Assembly: GCF_025370935.1 (NCBI RefSeq)
Contig: NC_133501.1
Span: forward strand, 3,910,565-3,974,564
DNA from: Choristoneura fumiferana
Lineage: Eukaryota; Arthropoda; Insecta; Lepidoptera; Tortricidae
Reading direction: 5' to 3'
DNA: 64,000 nt
Position 1 is the first letter of the stretch; each line of letters opens with the position of its first letter. Positions 28,620 to 42,200 of this stretch are shown here, piece after piece. A program made the position numbers and the translations under genes. The notes beneath the pieces are model-generated. The model had not been told where the DNA came from. It did not search any database and saw nothing but the letters and a program-made list of their open reading frames with translations.

Positions 28620-31600
28620 CTAAACAAGAAATATATATTGTGTAAGAAAATGATTGTTTAAGCTTCCTCTTTTGAATTCGATTTGGTTCTTTTCTCATTT
28701 TATTTTCGAGGAAGTATGTTCAAAAAATTACATTAAATTTTCGATAACATTTGGCGTAGTTAAGTAAATGACAATACAATAATCTGGTAGTGACATCCTT
28801 GTGGTCCGGCCAGGGTCGTCTAAGCAGGACGGAACTCCTCAATGCAAGTACAGTCGACAAAAAGTATAGTCAGCAAAAAAGCTTGAATTTAAAATGATAT
28901 TTTTAACAAAAACTTATTAAGTACAGGCTTTTATTTAGTTTGCCGCGTTTGTTGGGTCGAATCTTGCAAGTTAATTTTGATTCACTTTCAGTGGTCGAAT
29001 TGACGTGAAATTTGGCATACAATTTAGAAGTGAAAGTCTGATGGTCCGTGTATGATCGTCTCCGCAGGACGGAACTCCTCAACGGTTAATAGCATCGACT
29101 TTAAATTTGGTACGGAAATGTAGTATGGAAGACAACGCAAGTACAGTCAACAAAAAGTACAGTCAGCAAAAATATTGCATTAAAATGTTTTTTTAAACGA
29201 CTTAGGGGCTGTTTCCCCACCCATTGATTAATTTTAACTGACGGATACAAATGTGATGCCGTCTCCGTCTATTCGAACAAAACAAACAGAGACGGCATCA
29301 CATTTATTAATCAATGGATGGTGAAACAGAGTCTTAAATAGTCTGAATTTGTGTTTAAATAGTTTATTCAAACTTACCTGGGAATTGATAGGCTGTGTTG
29401 TATTTCACTAAGGCGGGGATGTATTCTGAATTAAAAAAAATAGGAAATAAAAAAAATTACAATCTTGTTACAGAAATTGATTTCAAAGGAAATATTTTTC
29501 TTATTATTATTTTCTGTATACATGCTGTAAAACAAATTCTGTAGGTACAATAATTTAACACACGTTAAGTCTATGATCATTAGTGATTACGATACAAGTG
29601 GAAAAATACTTTAATACGAAAAAAAAGTTTCTTATGGAAGTTAAGTCCCAAGAAGACTTTAAATAAATCAATATATAATATCATGGGACACTTGACACCA
29701 ATCGTCCCAAACTAAGCAAAGCTTGTACTATGGATACTAGGCAACGGATAAACATATCTACGTATATAGATAAATACATTTTAAACATCCGAAATCCGAG
29801 GACAAACATTCGTATTGTTCATACAAATATCTGCCCCGGCCGGGAATCGAACCCGGGACCTCTCTCTCTTTATCTCCATACAATTGTTTTATATTTTCAA
29901 ATTTAAATATTTTTCCACTTGTATTAACACGACGTATTTACTTGTAAGAGCATGGTTTCAGTAGAGCTACTACGAAACTTGAAACTCGAAGTTCGTATCG
30001 TACCTACAGGAAGTTTTTAACACGACGTATTTACTTCGTAGTAGTGCTGTTTCGGTGGCTATACTATGAAACTTGAAACTCGAAGTTCGTATCGTACCGT
30101 CCCCCGCTCTATCGTATAAACAGTATATATATAGTATATATTATATATATATATATATAACGGCTCCAACGATTTCGATGAAATTTGGTATGTGGGGGTT
30201 TTCGGGGAAGACAAAGCGATCTAGCTTGGTCTTATCTCTGGGTTAACGCTTACTAACGAGTTTCAGCCCGAGCAAATCTCGGTCGCCCAGGTACTATTAT
30301 TTAATACGAGAGCGAGAGGGACGGTACGACACAAACTTCGATTTTCGAGTTTCGTAGTAGCCCTGCTGCTCCTATGGCCTCTCGGATCCCATTCGGTACC
30401 TAAAGATGTCGTGCCCATCGGTCCGGGTGCATGCGGCTTCATATTTATTGTTTCTGTATGTTATCCCATTAGAACCCATCTTTATAGTTGATTTGAAATT
30501 GTATACAGTCAAAATTAATGTATAAGTAAGTAATTATTGTATATAATTACCATCCAGTGCGCCGCGTGCAACTGCAATGAAAAATAAATAAATTTAAAAA
30601 CAATTTTTTCACGTCTCAAACTTAAACTCACATTTAAAGGAAAATAGGCTGCGATTCAAGCAGACCTGTGCGAGGAGAGTGTTTTTCATGAACCAATAGA
30701 AACGCTTCATTTTTAGGGTTCCGTAGCCAAAATGGCAAAAACGGAACCCTTATAGTTCGCCATGTCTGTCTGTCCGTCCGTTCGCGGCTTTGCTCAGGTA
30801 CTATCAATGCTAGAAAGCTGTAATTTTGCACGAATATATTATATGTAAACTATGCCGACAAAATATAAAGTACAATAAAAAAAAAACAAAAAAAAATGTT
30901 TTTTTAGAATACCTCCGATAGACGTAAAGTGGGGGCGATTTTAAAAACTTTGAAAAAATTCAGGATGGTAGTAAGTCTAAGTATTACATATCAAACTTGC
31001 AAGGAAAACTATAACGGTTTAGTTTTCTTGAGAATTATTAGTAGTTTAAGAGTAAATAGCAGCCTAAGGTATAAAATATACCTAAACTTGGAATATTCCT
31101 TACAAAATACGAAATCCTTAGAAAAATATTACTTCATTTTTTCGCCATGGCTACGGAACCCTATTTCGGGCGTGTCCGACATGCTCTTGGCCGGTTTTAT
31201 ACCTGCCTCGCTTCGCTCAGCTGTTTCCACCAGAGACGTGCTGCTGTTGCTGTGCGAGGCGAGGTAAATGAAGCGTTTCTATTGGTTAATGAATAACACT
31301 TTCCTCGCAACATGTCCTCGCACATCTCTGGAGGAAACGATGCCTTATGCTGGATGTAGGCTGCATAAAATGTCATTTAATGCACTAGAGCATGAAATAA
31401 AATCAGGCACGAACACTTGAACTTTAAAAAAAAAGATTTTTTCTCTTCTCATGCTGTTAAAATTTTACTAGACTAGTCTGCATATCGGGACTAAAGATCC
31501 TTTTTATTCTCTAGGGATTAAAGTATTTTTTTTTTAATTTACGTTGGTAACCCCTACACAACCAACACAGTGTTTGTGAATGGAGGATTTTTTGGCGTGG

Positions 31601-32702
31601 AAATAACCTCAAAATGAAAACTGTGCAAAAATATTTAAAAAACACGATTTCATTTCGTGAAACACAATTAAAGATTACGAAAAATAATATTAATCTATTC
31701 AATCATATTAAGGATTAATTCATTTTATTATGCATAGTCCAGTTAGTTTTAAAATAGTTTTCAATTTTGAAACTGTTGGCTAAATATGCAAGCTTTTAAA
31801 GCGTCACTTCATAAACAATAAAAGAAAAGAAAAAACCTGTCCATTAGTGGAGCGTATGTTTTTAAAAAGTACTTAATTGTAATTTTGACCAAAACATAGT
31901 TTTTTTTTCCTCGCATTCAAAGTAAAAAGTAGAATGTTTATCGCGAGACTAAACAACCATAATGCCACTCGAACTATAGCTATCCTCGCTCTGCTCGGGT
32001 GGCTAAACATCTCGTGTCATTATGGCTTGTTTTAGTCCCTTGTTGAACAATCTAATATTATTGTATTGTGTTTTAGGCTGCTATATTATTAAAACTGGGC
32101 AACAGTATTAATTCGAAAGAATGTAAAAGCGAATAGCAGAGAAACTCGACATAAAATCCACTTTCACACACAGGTCACACTTGTAACCTAGCTTAGACAT
32201 AACTAAATTTTATTACTAGATCTAAGATTATTTCATGGTTATATTACCTTACTCTCTTAATATGAATTTTATGAATAAATAAATAAATAGATAAATACTT
32301 TATCCTCGACTTCACTTCCACCGATGCCTGCGGCTCGTGTGGAAAAAAAGTTCTTGAGCAAAATTGCGCATTTTATGCACTAGTTGCACAATGTAACAAA
32401 GTTGTATAGTCGTTCTCATCATTTCCACCCTCACTTTTGTATAATGTGCTTGTTTGATCTCGAGTCTTGGACGTTTAATATGTATTTAAGTATGCATTTA
32501 AATACCTATAGCAGTATACGCGTGTGTCTTGTATTTATTACTAATTTTGTATGACGTTAAAAATTTCACTCTGTATAGAGATCATAGATTTCCAAAAGTG
32601 TAGGTACTCACGTCCTTTCTGCTGACTTTCAACTACGATGCATGTCATGACGACGACTGTAAAAAAATAGTACATTATTGCGGAGGTCGGAAAGTAGCCC
32701 AT
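28498..32702 (-). CDS. Micro-exon secreted protein, unit C (4 exons, short)
   Basis: Unrecognised family. Exons: 32612-32702, 30551-30571, 29378-29425, 28498-28619, all with GT-AG junctions, phase 1 between exons, 93 residues. Exon 1 starts at ATG 32702 (A at -3, G at +4) and reads MGYFPTSAIMYYFFTVVVMT and on to CIVVESQQKG. This is a good signal peptide with cleavage likely after VES. The remaining exons give LARGALDE, YIPALVKYNTAYQFP and DLTDITPAVYDIINEVQPSS. Each is clearly paralogous to an exon of unit B. Unlike unit B, the fourth exon runs to a stop instead of a donor. The stop may be false, because a Ser-rich frame-broken tail follows. Confidence 0.65.
28780..29180. repeat. Two units of a GTCCG-GGACGGAACTCCTCAA repeat
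   Basis: Contains TGGTCCGGCCAGGGTCGTCTA and AGTACAGTCAACAAAAAGTA motifs twice. A third copy lies at 39500-39720. Intron of unit C. Confidence 0.6.
29205..29335. mobile_element. MITE, GGGGCTGTTTCCCCACCCA family
   Basis: Inverted ends GGGCTGTTTCCCCACCCATT and AATGGATGGTGAAACAGAGT flank a GACGGCATCACATTT palindrome. Confidence 0.75.
29378..29425 (-). CDS. Unit C exon 3 (48 nt)
   Basis: YIPALVKYNTAYQFP, phase 1-1, donor GTAAGT. Paralogue of 45650-45697. Confidence 0.72.
29685..29870 (-). mobile_element. tRNA-derived SINE (reverse copy)
   Basis: Complement of the SINE at 26645-26905, with B-box complement GGAATCGAACCCGGGAC. Truncated beyond the head. Confidence 0.8.
29955..30370. mobile_element. 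Broken MITE cluster with nested insert
   Basis: Two left arms of the GCTACTACGAAACT MITE (29968 and 30057) and one right arm (30300-30365), interrupted by a (TA)n run at 30120-30160 and a piece of the 21117-21500 family. Confidence 0.65.
30551..30571 (-). CDS. Unit C exon 2 (21 nt)
   Basis: Micro-exon LARGALD, phase 1-1, TTGCAG acceptor, GTAATT donor. Paralogue of 45998-46018. Confidence 0.7.
30714..31200 (+). mobile_element. GGGTTCCG...CGGAACCC element
   Basis: Second copy of the 4866-5518 family, starting AGGGTTCCGTAGCCAAAATGG and ending ATGGCTACGGAACCCTATTTC. The flanks carry an extra inverted match (AACCAATAGAAACGC/GCGTTTCTATTGGTT at 30689 and 31270), so it sits inside a larger palindrome. 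Confidence 0.75.
31300..32600. other. Unit C intron 1, no recognised element except a SINE remnant
   Basis: AT-rich. A SINE-body remnant (GAGTCTTGGACGTTTAATATG) lies near 32462. Confidence 0.45.
32612..32702 (-). CDS. Unit C exon 1 (signal peptide)
   Basis: 91 nt ending GGAC|GTGAGT. A T-tract plus ACAG at about 32657-32668 could instead act as an acceptor, making only VVVMTCIVVESQQKG an internal 45-nt exon. Confidence 0.6.
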
Positions 32703-33282
32703 TGTCGGACGAGGTCAACAAATGTAGGAAAAAAACACGTCGAATGAAAAAAATAATACTATAAGAGTAAACTACTTGCGCTCAATGCGTGACCACGGCC
32801 ATACAATATGAGCGAAACGTTGAAGACATTTTAACAATAAAAAACCAGCCGGCGAGTGTGGGACTTTAACACCGAAGGTTCCGTATTTTGTTGATATCTA
32901 TGGTCATATCTATCTATGTTTTAATGTTTTAATGTTTAATTGGGCACAAACGGTACATGGTTCTTAAAAATAAACAAATTACAATTTACATAAACCAATA
33001 AAGCTGCCACCACTTACTGATTCATTTAAGTAAAAGTAAAATGATCGGAAACAAAACTGAAAGAGTTTGTTGGCTAAACACAAATACGGTTAGCAGTTAA
33101 TTGAACAAAAAAATTAACTATTTAAAGATGAAACTGCAAAATTGTTAAATGAATGCTATTAATCCAAAAGGGACAGAATGCCACTCTTGAACTTAACTAA
33201 GGATAAATAATATATAAAAATAATTTAAATATCTATTGATATAAAAAATACTCCAGCACCGTGTTATTCTTATAATGGTTAC

Positions 33283-33299
33283 TTATTCAGATTTCTGTG
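33283..33299 (-). CDS. Unit B possible last exon
   Basis: After GTGCAG, reads CAGAAATCTGAATAA (QKSE-stop), homologous to the start of the unit A end exon (CACAGAAATCTTACGAA). Completes the frame but is very short. Confidence 0.35.
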
Positions 33300-36200
33300 C
33301 TGCACTGCAAAACTAGATATTACACACTACGACATATAATAAAAAAAAATACTTACCGCTGAATGTGAATTCTTTCAAGTCTTGGCTAGTCCATTTAGTG
33401 TAGTCCTCTGTGAATAGAATAAGCAATTATAATTTAAACTCCTTCAATTATACTAATAAAGTGCGATCGCTGAACACGAAGAATTACGCGCAATGACCTC
33501 TACTTGTCTCTGACACTCGCGAGAGAATATTTTGACGTCGCATTCGTACAAATATATCTGTGCGAGCGTGACGGCAAATATTTACGCGCGCGCAACAGTG
33601 ACACATAGCGAAAGGTCATTGTACGAAATTATTCCTGCTCCGCGACCAGACTTTAGTCGCTCACATGATTAATTATACGCTTAAATAATATGTAGGAATA
33701 AGATCAAACAGCGAAGATTTCTGTTGATTAACTGGTACCGAACCGACCCGGACGCAGTTGGATCGGAAAGGAATCCTTCGGTAGCTAAGTTATTTCTTTA
33801 GTTATAAGTATGTATGTGTATAAGTTACTAACCCTGAATTGAATTAGCGTTCAAATGTGCGGAATTACATTTGAAATTTACCACGAGCTTTACGGTGAAG
33901 GAAAACATCGTGAGGAAACCTGCACAAACCTGCGAAGCAATTCAATGGTGTGTGTGAAGTTCCCAACCCGCACTGGGCCCGCGTGGGAACTACTGCCTAA
34001 GCCCTCTAGTTCTGAGGGGAGGCCTGTGCCCATCAGTGGGACGTATATAGGCTGGGATGATGATGAGCGTTCAAATTAATAATCGGTGGTAAACTTTTTT
34101 GCCATTCATGCACGAGTGCTTGTTATACCCTCAATTGAAAGATATTTTGACTTTGATCGTTCGGCAGGACCGGATTCGATAAAGGATTCGGAGTCGATTC
34201 CAATGTCATATTGATTAGGCCAATCATGGACATGTTAAGCAAAGTAGTATCCAGTAACGGACAGCAAGGATTCAATGCCTTATAGCTCACCATTCATGAA
34301 CTTTACCAGCTATGATCATCAGTTATCTGCGCATAAGTGTTATTACTTCCTTCCGCTGGCATTCGTGTCGTCATAGTGTGTTGTATGTTTTTATATGTTT
34401 TAGTTTTTAAATGGGTCCCACTGAAAAACAGCGTTGCGGCTTGCCGTAACAGTATGCTGAGTGGGGTCCACTTTATACTATTCGATGTTTTTTTTTTTTG
34501 TTCTCTCCATCTAATGTATTTTTATGTGTATCGAATATGTTTCTCTCTCTCTCTCTCTCTCTCTAGTTTTAGAAAAAGTAGCGTCCGTTTCTTAATATTG
34601 GGTTAGGTTAGGTTAAAAATATTCCATTATTGGTTCCTGTCTATGACTGGTGCCCTGACCCTGAGTGAGTAACAGCAATTTTCGGAGTCGAGATTACCGA
34701 CGTCTAGTGTCTAGAATCATACTTACTTTCAATCAAGCTGGCAACGTCGGTAACGCGTTCATAGATGAGCTTCTCGGTTACTGCAAAGAGGCCATTACAT
34801 TAACTATTATATTATGTGTACTGTAATCAACGCCATCTAGTGACTGGCACCAGTACACATAAATGGTACTAATTCCTGCTTCAAAGCAGTTTTTTTTTAA
34901 CTGGGAATGCCATTATGAACGCATCTGTACAAAGAAAACTTTATAGCAAGATCGTATCGTTTTAGTTCAATGCCTACCCAGTTTGCTTTACAAAATTTTC
35001 ATGCATTAATATAATGATTTGGTACTTAAACTGCATCGACAAAAACTATTAGAATCTTCACTTCATGTTTTGTTAACTTTTTTCATTCCATTCCATTTTT
35101 CCATTCCATTTCATTTCATTTTTTGGAATGAAAAAAGTTAACAAAAGATGAAGTGAAAACTGACAATTAAAAATATATCACACTTGCTCGTAAACAGTGT
35201 CGAAACATGCAGGCTACCTTGGTTGCAACCCCCCAAATAAAAATGTGCTTGTCATGAAACCCGTGGTCGGTAAATGAGTCATTGCCCGTACTGATGGTGC
35301 TGCGCGCGCTGCTGAAGGACCACATGCACACGCGGCTCAGGCACATGCTGAGGGAGGGGGAGGGCGGCGCTGCCAAGAGCGCAGCCTAAGGTATCGCCAA
35401 TATTTGGAACAATTATATTTTTTCTTTTAGAAATATTAAATTTTACTCTCAAATGTGATGAAAAACATTGTATGTCGCACGGGCGGTACTAGAATTACGA
35501 ACATCGACTCATTAAAGCCCTCAGTCTTCGACTTCGGGCTTCTAATAGACTCTCGTTCGTAATTCCTTATTTACCGCCCTTAAGACACAATGTACTATTT
35601 TCGGTCTATTTGTATTTTTGATGTCTGTCTTGCTCTGGTTTAAGTTAGCCCGCCCATTATCATTTAGTGTCAGCTACAACCGCCCCTTTTAAATTAGAAC
35701 TAAAGAAAAATTATGTGGAATATTTATGTTCTTTATTTCTAGAATTTTCGGCGGTAAAACAAACGTGTTCGTCGAATTTACTTTTAAGTTATAGTAACTT
35801 ACTTATTAGTAAAATCACCTACCAGACAGTGATTCGACTCCTTTTCCTTTGGTGTATTCATTAATGAACTTCGGAGCTTGTTGCGTAGCATTTTTGACCT
35901 TGTAGAATTCGAGGATTTCGCTAGCACTGCTGCAGCTAGCGATGTCGTTGTAACCGTACTTGCTAAGATAATCCTGATAGCAGAGGAAGTGTTTCTTGGC
36001 TGGAAGATATAAAATTCGAATGATGAACATTGGTACTACAAACGCGTATGAATGACACGTTTTATAAATTTTATAATGTACAAATTGTCTATGCATATAG
36101 TCATTAATAGTGTGTTGGAGTAATTTGACCCACATATAGCAATATATAGATAGTTCAACTCAGTTGTGCGCGTGGCCCTATGTGTAGGTAAAGCGATAAG

Positions 36201-39200
36201 AACACGTCTTGCTCGGACGACGACTGCCGCATCACGTGAAAGTTGTATATTTACAAGCGCACGCACACATAGGGCCGCGCGCCCAACTGAGTTGAACTAT
36301 CTGTACAAGTTTCAGAACCATCTCAAAATTGCAGAATAGGAATTTTCTGGAAATGGAGAATTTAAAGTAAGTATCCGGATGCTTACAAGAGAATTTAAAG
36401 CTAGTTAACCTTTAGTAAATTTCCTGTCGGTTGATTATATAAATGTAGTTGGTATGAATAATTATTATGTATCAGATATAAATAAAGTTGTTGAAATAAA
36501 CTAACCATCGGGGCCGAGAGTGCAGACGAAGATCTTTCCGATGGCGATCGAGACTGAAAAAAAAACACTGTCTTCAAACATTGCTGAAAAGGGAAAAAGA
36601 GGAAGATCTACAGGGTGAATTTGAAGATATAATGTAATTGAGCTAACCAACTCAATTACAGCGTAGCGTTCCGTAGCAGTAATTAGTGAAATTAGAGTTC
36701 ATTTGATTTTAGTGTGAGATGTGGGTAATATTTTAGTAATGTATATTAAATAGCAAAAATGTGAATGTCTGAGTAGTTAAGGGTTGATCTCGATTAAGTT
36801 AGCAGAATCATCCTTTCTCATCTTTGCAGAACACTCATAAATTGTGGGCTTATTTCTAAATACTGAAATTATGAACCGGAAAAAGTTCTAGTACAGATTA
36901 ACTTAAATTTAACAAACTTTTCATGGACAGATGATAAGATACTCACGGTTACTGAAAAGGTCGCCAACTGAAAAAAAAAACGAAACTTAATACGGTATTT
37001 AACTATTTTTTATATGTATTATAAATCAAAGCTTTACAATGCCTGTTATCGAATAGAGAAACAATTTTTAAGCTACCTTTACAAATAACAAAGTTATAAA
37101 GGTTTGAAATCCAAGATTAGACAGAGAAAGACATACTGGCATGTGACGTCACACGCTAGTAGCGCCATACTTGCTGCATAGAGAAAAGCGTTTGAGAAAG
37201 AGACAGGTATATAGATTTTTCAAAAAATCACTCTAAATCCAATTTTCAACTGATTTATGTTTTCTCTTCGCTAAACACTTTCTGTACCTATACCTATATT
37301 TTCATAATAGTAAAAGACATGGCAAATTCAGGAGTAGTCAAATACCGTATTCTATGTCAATTGAAAAAGTACTTTTACCCATCTTGTAATTTTTTATAAT
37401 ACCTAATGGAAAATTAAAGTTTGGTATGTTAAGTACTACTTACTTCGATACTTCGTTAATTGGAAGCTATATTCACCTACATGCTTAAGCTATTTGTAAT
37501 AGTAAGACGTATGTTAGAAAGACAATTTTACTCTTATTACTATACTTACGTCCTGGGATAAGAATATTGATGACTCCGCCAACACCACGACCAGCTAGAA
37601 AGAAAAATAAAACTAATATAATCAAGGAAGAAAAAAGTCAATCAGATGTAATTGCAAGTCTGAAATACAATTCTTAGCAATCAAAACTATCTAATACTAA
37701 ATAATTCGTCGTTCCCAGCTATATACCACTGCTACTAGGGCTTGGCTATATCCCACAGTGCGGATTAACTTCACACGCACCATTATTGCTTCGCACATCC
37801 TCACGATAATAAATTTCAAATGTAATTCCAACATGAATTTCGAAAACTCAGAGTGCGAGCCGGGGTTTCTTTGAGAGGCGATTCAAACCACTAACATGGC
37901 ATTTTAATCAACTAGTTAGTGTTGAATAGTTGTTTGCCACTCTTTGATGAGTCCATGTAAATATGCCAAAACTCCATGGACCAGGGTCACAAAGACGTAT
38001 GGAATAAAATTGTGCGCTAAACCAAGACCCTGGTAATTCAGTTATTTCTTAATTGCTTCGACTTCCGCTGCTACGTCAGCTTTTTTTGTGGTTCTCTGAA
38101 GGAGCATTTATTAAGTTCTGGCCCTTCCTCCGGGAAATACCTACCGTTCGGTATTTTGTTTTGCCAATGTTTCAAAGACGACACGTCAAGGTGACAAGAG
38201 ACAGACGGGTCATTTAATTGAACTCTAGTTGAACTCAGCACAAAAAAGTTGCAGAACTTTCTCAATAATGCAGGGAAGTTTCCGGAAACTTGCGAATATT
38301 TAACATGAATCAGGATGTTAAAAATGCCTGTACTATAATTTAACCCATATTAAGGCTACTGATGACTCTTTTTTCGAATTTTAATGTTTTTCCACCTGTA
38401 TCGTAATTAGTAATCAGTATAGCCTTAATATGGGTTAAATTATAGTACAGGAAATTTTAATGTCCCGTATTCAGTAAGTTTCCTGTGGAATTTTTCCATA
38501 AATGTGTTGAGAATAATATATTATTATGTACAGTCAAGGGCAAAGATATCGACACGGCCAAAGTTGCAAAAATATGTATACACGGCCTTAATTTTAAGTG
38601 CATAAAGCCGTGTATACATATTTTTGTAACTTTGGCCGTGTCGATATCTTTGCCTTTGACTGTACCTACCTATTAGATATTTCATTTTACTAATAAGGCT
38701 GCGGACATATTTAATATAGCATGTATGTATTAAGTGAGATTGTGACTTTTTGACAACTTCTTTACAGTTTAACGCTAACTAAAATCTATTTTACAAGCTT
38801 TTATGTAGTTTCACCGGATTACTAATGTATGTGCAAAAAACTTTTCCCAAAGTATCACATCCCAAAATATTTTACTCAAATTATCATTTGGCAAAATATC
38901 ATTTGCTAAAACAACCTATCGCAATTTTACAGTTAATAAAATTTGTTTGGCAAATTATTGTTTCAAAAATAATTACTTAGTCATGTTTCATATTACCAAG
39001 TATTTCATATTATTCAAATGTATCGTTTGGCATAATGCTCTCTTCTCAAAATATTACATGGCATAATAACCTACTTTTCTGGTAGCATTTCGTTTTAGTG
39101 GGGGATGCAGTTCTAACTTAACCTAACCTTCTTTTCTGATAGCAGTTCGTTTCTGTGGGGGACGCAGTTCCAACCTAACCTAACCTACTTTTCTGGTAGC

Positions 39201-42200
39201 AGTCGGTTTCTGTAGTTGGTTCGTGTGCAAAGTGTAATTTTGAGCAAACATTTTTTTGGAACATAATATTAGCCAAAAGAAAACGTTTGCAATAAACGTT
39301 GGTCATGTCATAATAAAACTTGACAATGTAAAATTATGCCAAATGATAATTTGACCAAATGAATAAAATGCGAAATGTGAATAAAAGATTCGTTTAGGAA
39401 ATGAAACTACTGCGATAAGTTTTTTGGGAAGTGAAATTCGGCGATAAATATTTTGCCGAAACGGCAGTACACCAGTTTCACCTGTCCCGTTAAATTCTAC
39501 CAACTTCCAGTAGTTGGATCGACTTGAAATTTGGCATACTTATGTAAATTGCATGAAAATACTATAATCTGGTAGTGACATCTTGGTAGTCCGGCCAAGA
39601 TCGTCTCCGCAGGACGGAACTCTTCAACGGTTAATGGCATCGACTTGAAATTTGGTATACAAATTTTAAAGTCAACAAAAAGTACAGTCAACAAAAAAAG
39701 CTTGTATTAAAAATTAAATTTTTACCAAAATCTTAGTTGAATTATGAGACTCAGCTCACGATTTACCCTGAAAGTCAATAGTACACGGAAAACTCACAGG
39801 TTATAGATTAAATAAATGATTAAAAAGAACATACTGACGAACAAGGCGAATGCGTCATAGAGGCCACCAATAAGTTCTGAAAATAAGTAACAAATCATTG
39901 CATTATTTTATAAAGTACAAATCAATATCGAACTAAAGTGAATAACGATATTAGAAAAAAAATATCCGGGTCTGAACGATTATCTTCTATAATCTTCTCT
40001 AATACAAGGTGGGCCCTGCAACAGGAGCAAAAAATTAAACCACAGCTTCCACTCTTTATCTTGAGCTAATTTTGCAATTTTACAACTTTTGAAAATAACT
40101 TGTATTATGATTTTTATTATAGTTTAATTAGACAAGCAATGTATTGCGAAATCAGTCATTTTGTTACGTGACAGGCGATGTGATTTAGGCTATTGGATGC
40201 CGTACATTGAAAATACCATTTAATTTGTTTGGAATAAACATAATGACAAAATTACTTATTTTTGAAAGTTGCAGTTCCATTTGAGTAGCAGAACCTGTGA
40301 TTTAATTTTTTTGCTCCTGTTACAGGGCCTATATATAAAATTCTCGTGTCACAGTGTTTTGTAACAAAACTCCTCCGAAACGACTTGACCAATTTTTATG
40401 AATTTTAACTTAATTAGTTTTAAATAATTATTGATTATACCTATGTAATTATTGTATGGGCCAAGTTGCCCGAAATAAATGAATGTATTATTATTAAAGC
40501 AAATGCCAACGAACTGAGATAAAATTATGTCATGAGACAGAAAAGGAGCGAAATAGTAATAATGAACGTATCAGACAAAGATGAAAGTATATCTCATCTC
40601 GTTGGCTTTGCTTTAGTGATGTTTCTCCTTTATGCCTAATAGGTATACATAGGTAAAACCTACGGGTAAAACAGATGATTGTTCAAAATAGTAATATAAA
40701 TAAATAATAATAAAATCTTTATTCATTTAAAGTAAACATATTACAATATATGTGTAGAAATACTTACTTATATAGCCAACATCCGCAAGAAGCTTCTTAA
40801 CATTACCGAGGGAGTCTGAAATTAAAAAGATTATAATTTTTCAGAAGAATATTTTTATATTCATTTACATGAAGAATTAATACGAAAATTATATTATAAT
40901 ATGCAATGAGTGCAATACTAAACAAAACAAATAGAATGCAGTGCACTTGTTTAGCTCATATTTTGCCATTTTTCAAGATTTATAAAACAAGATGGCAACA
41001 TATTAAGTTACATAAAATTGAGAACTTCAAAACTAACAATGGACTCAATACGAAATATAATATTTTAAAGGATTGTTAGAAAAAAAAATGTAATCTTGCC
41101 TAACAAGTATAATAAAAGTTACGAATGCTACCATTTTACATAATACGGTATTTGACTTTTTTATTTAAGTACTTTATAAATTAAAACTTGACAATGCATG
41201 TCAAAGTCAAAGTCAAAATATCTTAATACAATTTAGGCTATAACAAATGTCATTATGAAGGATCGCCAATATACGGATCGGAATTATTTCCATGTAATCA
41301 AATCAAACAGAAAAACAAATTTTAAGATATCTTTAAATATAACAGTTATAAAGGTTTGAATTTCAAGATTAGACAGAGAATGACCTACTGGCATGTGAGT
41401 AGCGCCTTACTTGCTGCATAGTGAAAAGCGTTTTAGAAAGAGACAGATATACTTATCGATTAAAAAAAAACCGCTGTAAATCCAATTCTCAACGGAATAA
41501 TTTTTTCTCTTCGCTAAACATTGTCTGTGTAGCAATATTTTATAATAGGCAAAGCAAGAATATAAATCAATGGCAAAGAATCATTTAGATCGTAAATTCG
41601 CACTCTTATAGGCAAACTTTGATCTACACGAGTATTATTACGGGATATAAAAACCTAGAATAGTCATCGACTCAAATCGAATAGCAATGTTAAGTTTTAC
41701 GTTATCAAATAGTATATCAAAACGTATAGTTTCTCATATAAAAGTATTATTAAGTAGTATGTAGAATTGCAGCACTGTAAATTTTATTAAGTAGGGGCCA
41801 GTTCCTTTAATTAATAGTTTCACTGAAAATTATACTATTTATTAGGTACGTTTAATTTTAAACTTTTTGTATTTGGATACACTGCCATGTTTTTGTGTTA
41901 TTATAAATAATATCACTGGTTATTTATATGAGGTAGGTAGGTATCTTTTTATTTCATAGTAACTACATTATAGTATGCTTGTATATAAGCATATTATTTT
42001 TTAATTTCTATGCATAGTTCTTATTAGAAATTGGCTTCTTTTAACGTACTTTTGTGAAAATTGTAGTTTTGAAATAAGAGTAAAAGAAAATAGTTATTTT
42101 TACCTGGAAGACCGTTTGCAAAGATTTCTGTAAAAATAATAAGAATGTTAAAAACATTTATTTAACATTTATTAATATAAAGCTTTAACATCAAAGCAAT

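Noticed and set aside
34595..34616. Short GGTTAGGTTAGG run (also 39115-39190 and 54510-54530 as CCTAACC)
   Set aside because: Matches the insect TTAGG telomere repeat, but only about three units each. Too short to claim an interstitial telomere or telomere proximity.
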